The translations under genes were made by a program, and so were the position numbers. Positions 24,897-35,627 of a stretch of DNA of 64,000 bases are shown here, one piece after another; the first letter of the stretch is position 1, and every line of letters starts with the position of its first letter. Where the stretch lies: contig CM066992.1 of the NCBI GenBank assembly GCA_033977485.1, positions 105,945,450-106,009,449 on the forward strand, in the 5' to 3' direction. The notes beneath the pieces were generated by a model. That model made no database searches, was not told the origin of the DNA, and saw nothing but the letters and a program-made list of their open reading frames with translations. Source of the DNA: Hydrangea macrophylla. Its lineage: Eukaryota; Streptophyta; Magnoliopsida; Cornales; Hydrangeaceae.

Positions 24897-25872
24897 TGTC
24901 ACGCCCCGACGTAGCATAAATCAGGAAAGCGTTTAATTTCCTTTATGGACCCGTAGGTCGCGACAGTTTGAAGGATCGATTCCGTCCCAAACGTCAAACA
25001 ACAAAACATAATAATCAGAGTAAAGCAATCAAGGCTTACAAAAATTTTCTAACTTATTACATCTTATGAACCGGGGTCAACTAAGGCACAGACCGCCTTG
25101 AAAATAAAATAATAACTTAGTGTCGGTTACAGTCATCCTTAAAACCAAACCGTTTAAAACTCAAACAAATAAAATTAAAGCATAAAATAAACAGTTTCTT
25201 TATTCCAGAAGCAGCCATTCTCAATTAGCATAGTCGTATGATTCCTCCTGGTTATAACCTGAAAAGCCTGAACACGAATGTCCAGGACGCATCAACGTCG
25301 TCAGCTTCAAGAAGCTGGTGAGTATTAAAAACTTGACTTTAAATGTAAAACATACCCACTTACCTTTTTCCAATTCCAAATTAAATCCACAAGTTTATAA
25401 TTATGATTAAAGAGCTCGTTTAGAAAACAATCACAACATTATTTAAAGAGGGTAAATTTACGCAGATGGGACCGTGTATGAGAACAATGCACCACACTCA
25501 TCTTGCCGACTCTTTTCTCTCGACAGCCACAACAACCCACTATCCTACTCCTGGTATCTTTGAAACACTCAGATAGCCACACTTTAGCAACGGGGCGCCA
25601 GGGAGTGTCCAGTTTGCCTCACACTTTGGTCCGGGGTACCAGGGAGTGTCCAATGCCTCACACTTTGAATACCCTAACCGCCATGCAAATACCGGGGCAA
25701 CCCCTCACACAGTATCCAGACTCGAGTTATCAGGGAGTGTCCGTAGGCCACACTTTAGCACTACCATGGGTGCCAGGGAATGTCCGAGTTCGGCTTCACA
25801 CACTTTAACGCTTCCATGGGCGTCAGGGAGTGTCCATATTTGCCACCGTCGCATTTCAAAGATACCCTCTCC

Positions 25873-25960
25873 ACAATCTCAACCACAACCACAACCACGA
25901 CCACAACCACGACCACAACCACAAACTCATACTCAACCACAACCACGACCACAAACACAG
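25873..25960. repeat. (CAACCA)n-type microsatellite in the solo LTR
   Basis: CAACCACAACCACGACCA-type repeats. Several overlapping frames across it give Thr- or His-Asn-rich strings and are not genes. The full-length element has a CAATCT run at the same place (about 47005 and 55508). Confidence 0.85.
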
Positions 25961-26256
25961 ACTCATACTCTTTCCACACTGCCATTACTCTTTTCCACAC
26001 ACACTGACACCCACATGCATGTACCACTGACCCCACATGTATGTCATGAAACTTAAACATGCCGCAATTTACTGAATTATAAATACAACATGCGTACGGG
26101 GATTAATGAGTCATACTACAATGTTTTAATCATTCAAACATAACCCAATAGAGTTCTGATCAACTAAATTCCCAAACAGAGCCTTAACAGTACTACAAAT
26201 GTTGAACCAAACAGACCTTAAAACACAAAACAGACAAAAACAGAAACTGTCAGAAC

Positions 26257-26580
26257 TCGCGCGCGCGGGCCGCTCGCGCGAAGTATCGCTCGCGCGAGCC
26301 GCTCGCGCGGGCCGCTCGCGCGATATGCCCATATTTCCTTTTATTAATAAACTTTTCTGTCTGCCTGAGGAAAGCAAGGTCGCGCGCGCTGATCGCTCGC
26401 GCGAAGGGGTTCTCGCGCGACCCTCGCTCGCGCGACCAGCCAATTTTTCATTTATATAAATAAATTCTTACGTCTGCCTGGAGACGCCTACCTCGTGCGC
26501 GCGGGCCGCTCGCGCGAAAGGTCGCTCGCGCGGGCCGCTCGCGCGATTCCTCGCGCGCGCGATCGCGGCGCGAGATGAAG
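26257..26580 (-). repeat. CpG-dense CGCTCGCGCG modules in the solo LTR
   Basis: Clusters of CGCTCGCGCGA and GGGCCGCTCGCGCG are separated by AT-rich spacers containing TTTATTA.ATAAA and CTGCCTG. The overall form is three modules. Confidence 0.85.
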
Positions 26581-27931
26581 CTGAGGCTTCATCTTCTCCG
26601 CAGGAACTGTTCTGTTTCAGCAAAACAGGGGTCTTTTTGACCCATTTCCATTCTGTTAGTATATATGTCCTATTATATATGGATCTCTTTGTTTTTCAAC
26701 AAGGATTCCAAATATGAGATCAATTTTACAAGATTCAATCTATAGCTCTCAAATTTTATGAGTGTTCAAAAGATGTCAAAACTTCATTTTTAATATACTT
26801 TGCCATATGAATAAATTAAGCTCTAAAACTTCAAACATAGCATATATGATGTAAGATCTTTCATAATCATCTCTAAAAACAGATTTTAGTTAAGTTTGGA
26901 AAATCTTGATTTTCAAGCCATGGAGTTCATACGTGAGATCAATCATGGTGTCTTACAAAATTAAACAAACACACAGTAAATAGACATGTGATTACATTCT
27001 TAGTGAGTTAGTAATACTCACTGAGATTAGAGATGGAAGTAATTGTTGAGAAAGAAACCCAATATAGAAATTCCAAATGCAAGCTTGTAAGCTATGGAGG
27101 ATTGAAGCTCTTCTCTCTCTCTAAAATAATCTGTAGAACTCTCTGTGCTCTCTCTAGAACTCCAGTGTATTGGTTTATTTCAGATTAAAGTGTGTGTATG
27201 TGGTGTATATATAAGCTCTACAAATTTGAACTTGGAGGCCAAGTAAGTTCTAATTCACTCAACAAAATGGATTTGTTTTATAAACTAACTAAAGACTTAC
27301 AATTACCCAGATATACATACGTATATCACTCATATATGCAGATTAAACACTGCAATTACCTCCCAAATGAATTGAAAGGTCAAGTTAGACTAGTAGGGGG
27401 CAAGTTGAGTGTGTTTGGGAAGGAGAGCTTATGGCACTAGAATGTACATATAAGTTGTATGTTCCCAAACAAGGCACAAGGCAATCATCACTTGCCATAA
27501 TTGGAAATAAAGTAAATGTCCAAATCGGTCACTTCCAAAATCTGTGGAAGTTAAACACAACATGGACAGTTTTGGACATAAACTGGTATTTTCGGGGCGC
27601 GGTGGTCACCACAAAAATACAGGAAATTCATTTTAACTTAAGAATTGATTTTCTGGTTTCATAAAAATACTGATTGAGTCAATAGAAGTTATTTTCACCG
27701 TTTTGAAATACAGATTTTGAAATCCATACTGGTATCACTAACTTTATAAAAATTACAATTTAACCCCAACAACATTCTTAGCTTGCAATAATTCAAGAAA
27801 TTAAATTTAGAACATGAGAAATGTAATTTAAATGAAGCAGTCAATACCCAATGAAATTAAATATACAATGCAATTGCCAATTAAATATGAAAATGTAATT
27901 TTAGGAATAAATGGAAATGCAGGTTATTACA

Positions 27932-28123
27932 CTGGGCATGAGAGATATCTTTGCACCAGCTTGAGGGGGAGTGTTGAATAATAATTTTAGGTGTCCTTTT
28001 TTAGTTATGTTATATTAGAAGGACTCTTGTATAATTATATATTTTATCCTTGATTCTCATCTCTAATAAAATAACATGAGACACAGTTTGTGTCTCCAAG
28101 CTTGGTAAAACTATTTCTCAACA
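27932..28123 (+). mobile_element. Copia-1 3' end: polypurine tract and 3' LTR
   Basis: After the end of RNase H coding, the tract TTGAGGGGGAG (27961-27971) precedes an LTR of 152 bp (27972-28123) starting TGTTGAATAATAATTT and ending TTTCTCAACA. TGTTGA and TCAACA are inverted repeats. Such short LTRs are normal for copia elements. Confidence 0.82.
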
Positions 28124-29154
28124 GAATCAACCAAACTAGGTATACACAACGGAAGGCCGGTCAATATGCCTAGACGTCTATAAATTAAGTCGAGCATAAG
28201 GCTTAGGCTAGCTTGTTCACAAAGCCAATGGCAAAAGGGTACACTCAGCAAGTCGAGGTACAAAAAAAACATATCACACAATGGGGAGCAGTGAACACTA
28301 AGGAATTATGTTACAATTATCACTTATCGTTTGTATTATCCCAATAATTGTGAATTGCACATTTATCACATAGTTCCACTTCATCATAGTCCAATCATAT
28401 CTCTATCTTTTAGATGCGTTCCAATTTATCACAATGTACAGTTTTATCAATTTACCCATAACAATCGTTCTACAATATTTTTCGATCGAGTTACAAGATC
28501 ATCAATATGCTATTCAACGTATCTAGTTTACCTTTTATCAAAATTTCCACAATATAAAGCCAATTATTTCTGATACGATTACCTCAACCAAACATTCAAT
28601 ATTAGCATACATGAAACACATACTAAGAAATCATATTCTTTATATCGTAAAATATTCAATTAGACATTTGTTCGTTGCTACTGTAATTGTTAATTTTTGG
28701 CCAAACGGTGCAGAATTGCGTTTTACATCGACCAACACCAACAGAATCTTAAAATAATTAACTTACGAATTATTTGTAATTCTCCTCTCAAACAGATCCG
28801 GGCTCATTTAAATAAATCCGAAAATCATCAAATAAATCTCAAAGTTTAAATCCTCTAATAACGAACATACATATCTATGCATATAACTATATATACATAC
28901 TCCAACATGATTTCATGGGTCGTCTACTGTTTTACTCAACCTATTCTAATCGACAAGAAATCGTAACGAAAATAAAACGAAACGAATGGAACAAATGATT
29001 AACTCACCAATTTAGGGCTTTAAAGTTGATAATGATTAAGCAAACCAAAAGTTTGGAGTCCCTATTGTCTTCTCTTATTCTCTTCTTCTTCTTCTTCTCC
29101 TTCTTTCTTCCTTCTTCTTCTTCTTCTTCTTCTTCTTCTTCTTCTTCTTCTTCT

Positions 29155-29194
<40 letters not shown>

Positions 29195-29781
29195 ACACAC
29201 ACACACACTCTCTCTCTCTCTGTGTTTAGAAGTGTATTGGGGGATAGGGTTTGTTTTTCTTCTAAACATGAATACATATATCTCTTAATGATATAATTAA
29301 GTTAATTCTCGAGTTTAAGCTTGTGGGCTCCCAAAAGACACACATATGGGCCCGAAATGCATTTCAAAATACTTAAACAACTAACCCAAAGGGTACCCAT
29401 GCCCCGGGCACTTAATTCTCATATTAAATTCACTAATTAACTTATTTATGGGCCCCGAAACATTACTCGAAACTAAACTCGTCATTCTACAAAAATTGTA
29501 ACTCAGTCATTCAAATAATCTATCATATAATTTAATTAAAGTTCGAAATCTCATGTCATAATAATAATGAAACATTATAAATTTTAATACAAAAACAACC
29601 AGGGAAATATTACTTGTATTACTAACAAATTAAGTATGCCTACTAGCAATTTAATTCATGGGTTCTCCAAACTTAAAATTTTTAAACACGTGTCATACCT
29701 AGGCACACCCATATAATATTGCTAACTGGAAATATTAATTAAATTAATTATTTACACACTTAGAAATTTTAGAGTTGTTAC
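28124..29781 (-). mobile_element. Probable minus-strand gypsy LTR remnant, host of Copia-1
   Basis: The right end reads TTTTAGAGTTGTTACA; its reverse complement TGTAACAACTCTAAAA is a typical start of a Tekay/Del-like LTR. The left end is cut by Copia-1. There is no coding similarity. The assignment rests on one terminus only. Confidence 0.4.
29083..29223. repeat. Compound microsatellite (CTT)n(CT)n(CA)n(CT)n
   Basis: TTCTTCTTC runs into CTCTCT, then CACACACAC, then CTCTCT. Open frames in both directions (poly-Ser, poly-Lys, poly-Arg, Arg-Glu repeats) are artefacts of the repeat. Confidence 0.95.
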
Positions 29782-30993
29782 AATGCCCTTAATCTAAATT
29801 GCCACCAAAACAGTTTGCACTTGAAGTGTGTCTGAAATTCAGTCAAACGGCACAAATCAAGTTTAGAGACTCAAAGTAAAATGCTTAAATTGAAATTTCT
29901 CGGTCAAAACAATCGTTGTTGCAATGCACAAAATGGAAACAAACTTAAATTTCTAAAAAGTTTGTTTTCTTTAGATACTAAAAGCAACATTAAGCATTGG
30001 TTTGATTAATGCCAACCAAACAAATACTTAAAGATGTTACAGAGGTGTGGTGAGTATTGAAATGCTAAATATTCAATTGCATTCAATCCACAGAGAGAGA
30101 GGAGTAGTAGGCAATATACAAAAGAATTGAAAAGTGAAAAGGGGATATGATAACCCAGAAGATATACCAAAATTAAGTAGCCAAACAAAGCAGCTATGGG
30201 TAGCAAAAGTGTCAGCAAAAAATAAAATCATCGCGTAAAAGGCTATTGGGTTTTTTCACCAACATGAACAAATTCAATCATAATCATAAGAAAGGAAAAA
30301 GGGAAAAGGGAAATGAATTACCCACTTGTAAGAGATTGTAAAAAAATAGTCTTTCACCCAATAAAAAAATAGAAACAAAATACACATACCTGAACAGATT
30401 TTATTCTGTGGACTTCTTTGAGAAGAAAATGGGAAACTCAAAGTAGAAGATTCCCATTAGGTCCATCATGCTTACATGTCTCCATCACTCAGCTGCTCTC
30501 CATTTGTGATGAATGAATTTCAAACGATATGCTTTCCAATCATCATACCTACTCTTACCAACTAAACATAGCAAATAAAATTAATAAAGGGTTGTTAAGG
30601 AGCAATTTTTATGAACAATAGATAGAAAAACATAAAGCTAAAATAACAAAAAAGTTGCTTTCATTTGAGTTTACCTCAAATACCGAATTGCGAGCCAAAA
30701 GACCCTAATACGTGCATTTTAACCCTCAAAATTATGCATGAATAAATCATCACCTTTTTTTAAAGCACAGATCGCAAGTAATTAAAGAACAAAATACAAC
30801 AATCTGATCAGGTTAAGTTGAAATTAAACTGATAATATCAGTTCAACAATAATAAAAAAAAACCCTAATCTCAATTGAAAAGCACTCTAGACATTACCTG
30901 ATATACTGTTTAGGGTATGGAAAACTCATGGTTGTTCGACGAAGACGATAAAGAAATTCCTGATCAATTGAAGTATATTGAAGTAAAGGCTCG
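29782..30993. other. AT-rich region, nothing recognised
   Basis: Short frames show no family features. On the minus strand a few possible splice donors are visible, such as CAG|GTATGTG near 30389, but no continuous coding supports them. Confidence 0.4.
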
Positions 30994-31128
30994 AGGAAGT
31001 TCAGACTGCCGGAGAACTCGGGGATCGATCAAGTCAAGGCTGCTATAGAGGACGGAGTACTCATTGTGATGGTGCCCAAGGCGGAGGTGAAGAAGAGCAA
31101 TGTCAAAACTTTTGAGATCTCTGGTTGA
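30994..31128 (+). pseudogene. C-terminal fragment of a class I small heat-shock protein (HSP20)
   Basis: Small heat-shock proteins are ATP-independent chaperones with an alpha-crystallin domain. Forty-four codons ending in TGA at 31126-31128 read as the end of that domain and the tail: [16 protein letters not shown], then [11 protein letters not shown], then VKTFEISG. The order (R-L-P-E-N, a D-G-V-L turn, V-P-K, then a terminal I-S-G) is that of plant cytosolic class I proteins. Conservation is high and the reading has no interruption, but the sequence upstream of 30994 does not read as the rest of the domain, and no start or heat-shock promoter was seen. It is best read as a gene scrap left or carried by rearrangement, or as the last exon of a gene with an unusual structure. 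Confidence 0.75.
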
Positions 31129-31474
31129 TTTTTGTTAGTTTCAAACAATACTCTCATTCTCTATTTCTGGGTTTTTTTTTGTAGAGAAAATGAGAGAAAT
31201 TGTGGGTCTTTAATGGCCATAGATCTGAGGGGGAAAGAGTGGGGAATATGAGAGTCTCGCAAAGAGAAAGAGTATGGAGAGAGAGAGAGAGAGGTAGAAT
31301 CCCAAAAGGGTTTTGCGTATGTGAGAGAAAACGAGGAGGGAGAGGGAGATGAAGAGACAGGTTCTGTATATGTGAGAAAGAGATAGAGAAATTGACACGT
31401 TGGATTTTTGCTTCGGGAATAGAAGGCTGATGTGGCAAGCTCTGGAGGCTTGACTTGCTTTAGCCTTTATATAT
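31129..31474. other. GA/CT-rich region, nothing recognised
   Basis: GAGAGAGA runs around 31280 resemble a plant 5' UTR on the minus strand, but the downstream reading is short. Copia-2 begins at about 31475 after a TATATATATA tract. Confidence 0.35.
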
Positions 31475-32704
31475 ATATAATAGATTTTGAAATTCACCAA
31501 ATGGATGTAAAAACCACTTTTTTAAATGGTGATTTGGAAAAGGAAATTTACATGGAACAACCTGAAGGTTTTGTTGTGACTGGACAAGAAAATAAAGTAC
31601 GTAAATTAGTTAAGTCACTTTATGGCCTTAAACAAGCACCTCAGCAATGGCATAAAAAATTCGATATGGTTGTTGTATCTAATAGTTTCAAAATTCATGA
31701 ATATGATAAATGTGTTTATAGCAAGTTTAATAATGGTAGATGTGTTATTATTTGCTTATATGTTGATGACATGCTTATACTTAGTACTGATTTAGATAGT
31801 ATTAATAATACTAAATGTTTCTTGTCATCTAAATTTGAAATGAAAGATATAAGTGTGGCTGATGTTATTTTAGGCATGAGAATAATAAGACAGAATAATA
31901 ATATAATTCTCACACAATCACATTATATTGAAAATATTTTAAGGAAATTTAATCAGTTTGATTGTACATCTGTTAGCACACCTTTTGAATCACAAATAAG
32001 ATTGTTTCATAACACTAGTAGAGTAGTTTCACAATTGGGGATCAGATCATTGGTAGCTTAATGTTTGCCATGACATGTACTAAGCTAGATATAGCGTATG
32101 TTGTAGGTAAACTTAGTAGATATAATAGTAATCCTAGTCAGCTGCACTAGCATGCGATATATAGAATTTTAAAGTATTTTAAAGGAACCATGAGTGATGG
32201 AATATCTTATTGTGGTTATCCTTCGGTTTTAGAAGGATACTCAGATGGCAGTTGGATTTCTGAGTGAAGATCATTCATAAATGAGTGGATGGATATACTC
32301 TTGGTGGGAGAGCTGTCTCTTGGGGATCCAAGAAATAGCCTTGTATAGCTGACTCTACCATTGTAGCTGAATTTGTAGTATTAGCTGCAAGTGGTAAATA
32401 GGCATAATGCATGGTTAAGGAATTTACTTTTAGGAATTGGGCTAAACCTATGCCTCCTATATCTATCCATTGTGATAGTGAATTTGTACTTTCTAGTAGT
32501 AAAGTGTATAATGGTAAGTCCAGACAAATTGAATTTAGGCACACTTATGTGAGACAATTGTTCACGGATGGTATAATAACTGTGGATTATGTGAGGTCTT
32601 ACCAAAATTTGGTAGATCTGTTCACAAAAGGACTTGCAAGGAATTTGGTGTCTAAGACATCAGTAAGGATGAGACTAAAGCCCAACAAACATGGTAACTC
32701 TTGA
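31475..32704 (+). pseudogene. Copia-2 reverse transcriptase and RNase H (Ty1/copia pol, broken)
   Basis: This is the RNA-dependent DNA polymerase and RNase H part of a copia polyprotein. The RT part (to about 32036) has HQMDVKTTFLNGDLEKEIYM, SLYGLKQAP and the catalytic CLYVDDML. A frame change near 32036 is followed by IIGSLMFAMTCTKLDIAY. Several stops then interrupt the reading (for example at 32146-32148). RNase H resumes at 32411-32704 with HCDSEFVLSSSKVYNGKSR, VDYVRSYQNLVDLFTKGLAR and a stop at 32702. Gag, integrase and the N-terminal RT are missing; the left edge is truncated at about 31475. It belongs with the PPT and LTR at 33927-35190. Confidence 0.88.
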
Positions 32705-33036
32705 AGGAAACTCAACCTGACACTTGACATTTCAAGTTCTCAGGTTCAACGAGTAAAGTACATCATATGTTGTGATTCCAAGTACTTTAAATAAATATAT
32801 ATATATTATACCTATAATTTAATAAGGAGGAGGTTCAGCTACTAAGCTTTTAATAGACTTATAACAACCGTGTTGAAGTGTTTTAGTTATGGGGATACTT
32901 CTGATAGGTCTACCTATACGAGTGTGGAAGTGGTGCCGCTTCCTATGCGTCCAGGGCTTGACTCTAGAGCACTCACAAAATCAAGGTACAGACACAAGGC
33001 CTAATTCATGTGTCGGCTTATATGAATATTCACTGA
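32705..33036 (+). other. Copia-2 3' untranslated region, left part
   Basis: Noncoding sequence after the RNase H stop. It continues at 33765-33926 after the RTE insertion. Confidence 0.55.
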
Positions 33037-33052
33037 TATAAATATTTGTGTG

Positions 33053-33748
33053 ACATGGAATGTACTTTTAGCAACAGTGGAAGTAGAGACAACGAAGCAG
33101 TGAAGATTGAAGATCAGGAGATCCCAAAGAGGGAACACTTTCGCTATCTAGGTTCTATGATCAGTAGAGACGGAGAGATTGGTGATGACGTGACCCATAG
33201 AATTAAAGTGGGCTGGCTTAAGTGGAGGAGTGCTTCTGGAGTATTATGTGACCGAAGAAAACCAGCAAAATTGAAAGAAAAATTTTATAGGACAGCTATT
33301 AGGCCAGCTATGCTCTACGGGACAGAGTGTTGGGCAACTAAGAAACAACACATTAGCAAAGTGAGTGTAGCGAAGATGAGGATGCTAAGATGGATGTGTG
33401 GTAAGACTAGAAAAGATAGAATTAGAAATGAGTACATCCGAGAGACTGTAGGAGTGACACATATTGAGGATAAGTTGAGGGAGAATAGACTTAGATGATT
33501 CGGCCATGTGCAACGAAGACCTGTAGATGCACATGTGCGAAAGAGTGATAAGATCGTAGTGCCTGGAATGGTTAGAGGGAGAGGCAGACCTAGGCTGACT
33601 TGGGAATATGTAGTGCAACAAGATATGAATATATATAATTTAAATGAGCATATAGCTCTTGATCGTGCAGAATGGAGAAAAATGATTCATACAGCCGACC
33701 CCAATTGATTGGGACACAAGGTTTGGTTTGGTTTGGTTTGGTTTGGTT
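33053..33748 (+). mobile_element. 5'-truncated RTE-type LINE in Copia-2
   Basis: A perfect 16-bp target-site duplication TATAAATATTTGTGTG flanks the insert (33037-33052 and 33749-33764). The insert ends with six tandem GGTTT-type units (about 33719-33748), a short-repeat tail as is usual for RTE elements instead of poly-A. Severe 5' truncation is typical of target-primed reverse transcription. Confidence 0.9.
33055..33708 (+). pseudogene. RTE LINE reverse transcriptase, C-terminal part
   Basis: This is the end of the LINE ORF that carries endonuclease and reverse transcriptase; only the part after the catalytic core remains. It reads FRYLGSMISRDGEI, then GWLKWRSASGVLCDRR, FYRTAIRPAMLYGTECWA, MRMLRWMCGKTR, and after one stop FGHVQRRPVDAHVR, RGRGRPRLTW and DRAEWRKMIHTADPN with a stop at 33706-33708. 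This order is that of plant RTE proteins. One in-frame TGA at 33496-33498 sits where RTE proteins have Trp (R-W-F-G-H), a single G-to-A change. The frame is otherwise intact, in line with a fairly recent insertion. Confidence 0.88.
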
Positions 33749-33926
33749 TATAAATATTTGTGTGTGGAGCTAAGTCCGGTTGGTCAATATAGGTTGCCAG
33801 TTCAAAGACTTGTCTACTAAGCTCTCCTGATCAACTTTGATGAGTCTTCACAAGGTAAATGGTTCAAGTCGTGAGACACCCTTACTGATACATAAATCTT
33901 ACAACCGCATTTTCAAAATTTATTTT

Positions 33927-33942
33927 AAAAATGGTGGAGGAC
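33927..33942 (+). other. Copia-2 polypurine tract
   Basis: AAAAATGGTGGAGGAC directly precedes the LTR start TGTTGGAGAA. Confidence 0.6.
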
Positions 33943-34094
33943 TGTTGGAGAATTTTTAAAATAAGGGCAAAGGGAAAATGAAATTGAAAACTTGTTTTGT
34001 AGCCATATGATCGAGATCATAAGGGTAGGAATCAATTATGTGGAACATGCGAGAAGCACTAGATAATATCCCTTATATGCAGAGATATATACAT

Positions 34095-34262
34095 GAGTAA
34101 TACTTGGGGCACAACCAAAGTCACAACCTTTTTTGCACAACCTTCATTTTGTGTCTATCTCTCTCTTGATGGGTCCCACAGTGCCCACTAGGAGAGAGAT
34201 AGACACAAAATGAAGGTTGTGCAAAAAAGGTTATGGCTTTGGTTGTGCCCCAAGTATTATCC
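34095..34262. mobile_element. Foldback MITE (copy 1), MULE-like, 168 bp
   Basis: Two long arms starting GAGTAATACTTGGGGCACAA and ending in the inverse fold around a central spacer of about 25 bp (GGGTCCCACAGTGCCC). Arms run through AACCTTTTTTGCACAACC and TGTCTATCTCTCTC. The 9-bp duplication TATATACAT (34086-34094 and 34263-34271) points to a Mutator-like origin. Confidence 0.88.
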
Positions 34263-34375
34263 TATATACATACACGGTTTTGGTTTAACCTTTTTTTTTT
34301 TTTGATGGATGGTTTACCCTAATTGAAATGGTGCTAAAGCACCCATTTGCATTTTTCGAAAAGGTACCCATTTTT

Positions 34376-34826
34376 TTTTTGCACTAATACCCCTTGTGGT
34401 TTGGATTAAAATGCAACCATGACTTTTTCCATCCAAATTAATAGTTTTAAACTTGAGAGCCCTAATTTGAAGGATAAAATGACACTTTTGCCCCTGAAAG
34501 TTATATTAAAAGGAAAATAAGTCATAAATCCTTTTCTTTGGGTCAAGCATATGACCTGTACCAAAATTTTTTTGAAAAATGTCAAAGATTATTTCTCACC
34601 CAATTCAAACCATATGTTTCTCCCTAAACGAATTAAAGTAAACAAATTTTGTTCTTAACATTGATATGAAGATTTAGGGTAATTTGGTCATTTTAGCTTG
34701 CCCCATTAGCAAATTTTAACAGTTGCACTTTAGTCTGAAACACTTGGGGTATTAATGCCAAAATTTAAACCACAGGGGGGTTAGTGTAAATCGGCCAAAC
34801 CACAGGGGGTGTAAGTGTATTTAACC
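34376..34826. mobile_element. Degenerate non-autonomous DNA transposon with inverted ends
   Basis: The left arm (GCACTAATACCCCTTGTGG, then ATTAAAATGCAACC) matches the reverse complement of the right arm (TTGCACTTTAGTCT, then TTGGGGTATTAATGC). The right terminus CACAGGGGGTGTAAGTGTAT then TTAACC resembles common plant MULE-type MITE ends (GGTTAAATACACTTACACCCC on the other strand). The left terminus is not resolved. Confidence 0.55.
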
Positions 34827-35306
34827 TGTAAATTAATTGTCTCTTTCTCTCTCTACAAACTAGTATCCGATTTCAATTTCTCTACACCTTTTTCATATCC
34901 CAAAAACATAGTTGTTTGTATTTTGTTAAATTGCAGTAATAGAATACAGACTTGGTTAAAAAAATATCAATGATACATTCAAGAGTTGTCTCCAATAGCA
35001 CATTTTGTAGACAGTGATTGCTTCATTGCATCTTGAATACAAACTCGCGGAATACCCACTTGTCCACCGATTATAATATCTGGTGGGGGTGAATATTGTA
35101 TTTAGGAAAGTGTCTAGTACACACTTTGAAAATCTTTTCAGTGACTTTTTGAAGAATTTCCGCCAACCAAAGGATGCATTTTTTTCAACACAAATTACAG
35201 CTCAAAATCATAACAATAATTAGTTAAAATAAAATTGAGTTGAACACTTGTTTTTGAGATTGCACTAAAACTGACAATGTTCAATTACTAGACTAATAGA
35301 TAACCT

Positions 35307-35612
35307 TTTTTTTTTTTTTTGCTTAACGGAAAGGGGGAGAAGGGGACAACCAACGTAGCAACCCTCCCTGGGCGTGACCATAGGAGTCTTTCCCCGATGT
35401 GGAATGTCCGGTTTGAGACAAAGCTACTGCCTGTGTAGGCGAGTCCGTCACCACACCCCCACCAAAGCGACCAGTGAGCCAGAAGTCTATCTACAGACCA
35501 CAAAAATCAGACTTTACTCACGCAAGCGCTTTCAACTTACGTCCGGATTCAAACTCCTGACCTTGAGGTAAGGAATATAAGTCCCATCCAATTGGGCTAC
35601 CACCTCGGTGGT
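35307..35612 (-). mobile_element. tRNA-derived SINE, 306 bp, complete
   Basis: SINEs are short RNA polymerase III transcribed retroposons moved by LINE enzymes. On the minus strand it has a box A-like TGGTAGCCCAATTGG (35588-35602) and a box B-like GAGTTTGAATCC (35545-35556) at tRNA-like spacing, a body of about 230 bp unrelated to tRNA, and a 3' tail of 14 A (T run at 35307-35320). A 15-bp duplication GACTAATAGATAACC / GACTAATAGATATCC (35292-35306 and 35613-35627) with one mismatch flanks it. It has no protein. The family was not identified. Confidence 0.9.
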
Positions 35613-35627
35613 GACTAATAGATATCC

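Larger units (their letters stand above)
24897..27931 (-). mobile_element. Solo LTR of the Tekay/Del-type family, minus orientation, in Copia-1
   Basis: On the plus strand it runs from TGTCACGCCCCGACGTAGC to AATGCAGGTTATTACA. Flanks are ATGGG (24892-24896) and CTGGG (27932-27936), a 5-bp TSD with one change, inside coding sequence of Copia-1 that rejoins across it. It is of the same family as 45993-48911 but more diverged. No internal sequence is attached. Confidence 0.9.
33943..35190 (+). repeat. Copia-2 3' LTR with two DNA-transposon inserts
   Basis: It starts TGTTGGAGAATTT after the polypurine tract and ends TTTTTTTCAACA; TGTTG and CAACA are inverted. It is lengthened by a MITE (34095-34262) and a second TIR element (to 34826); without them it is near 0.6 kb. 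The right boundary is inferred from the CAACA terminus alone. Confidence 0.6.

Noticed and set aside
25646..26060. Overlapping 100- to 136-residue frames on both strands
   Set aside because: They run through LTR tandem repeats and the CAACCA microsatellite; the same shadows recur in the other LTR copies.
29026..29277. Ser/Leu-rich and Lys/Arg-rich reading frames
   Set aside because: They are translations of the CTT/CT/CA microsatellite on both strands.
33719..33748. GGTTT repeats as interstitial telomere sequence
   Set aside because: The unit is not TTTAGGG and it sits exactly at the 3' tail of an RTE LINE.
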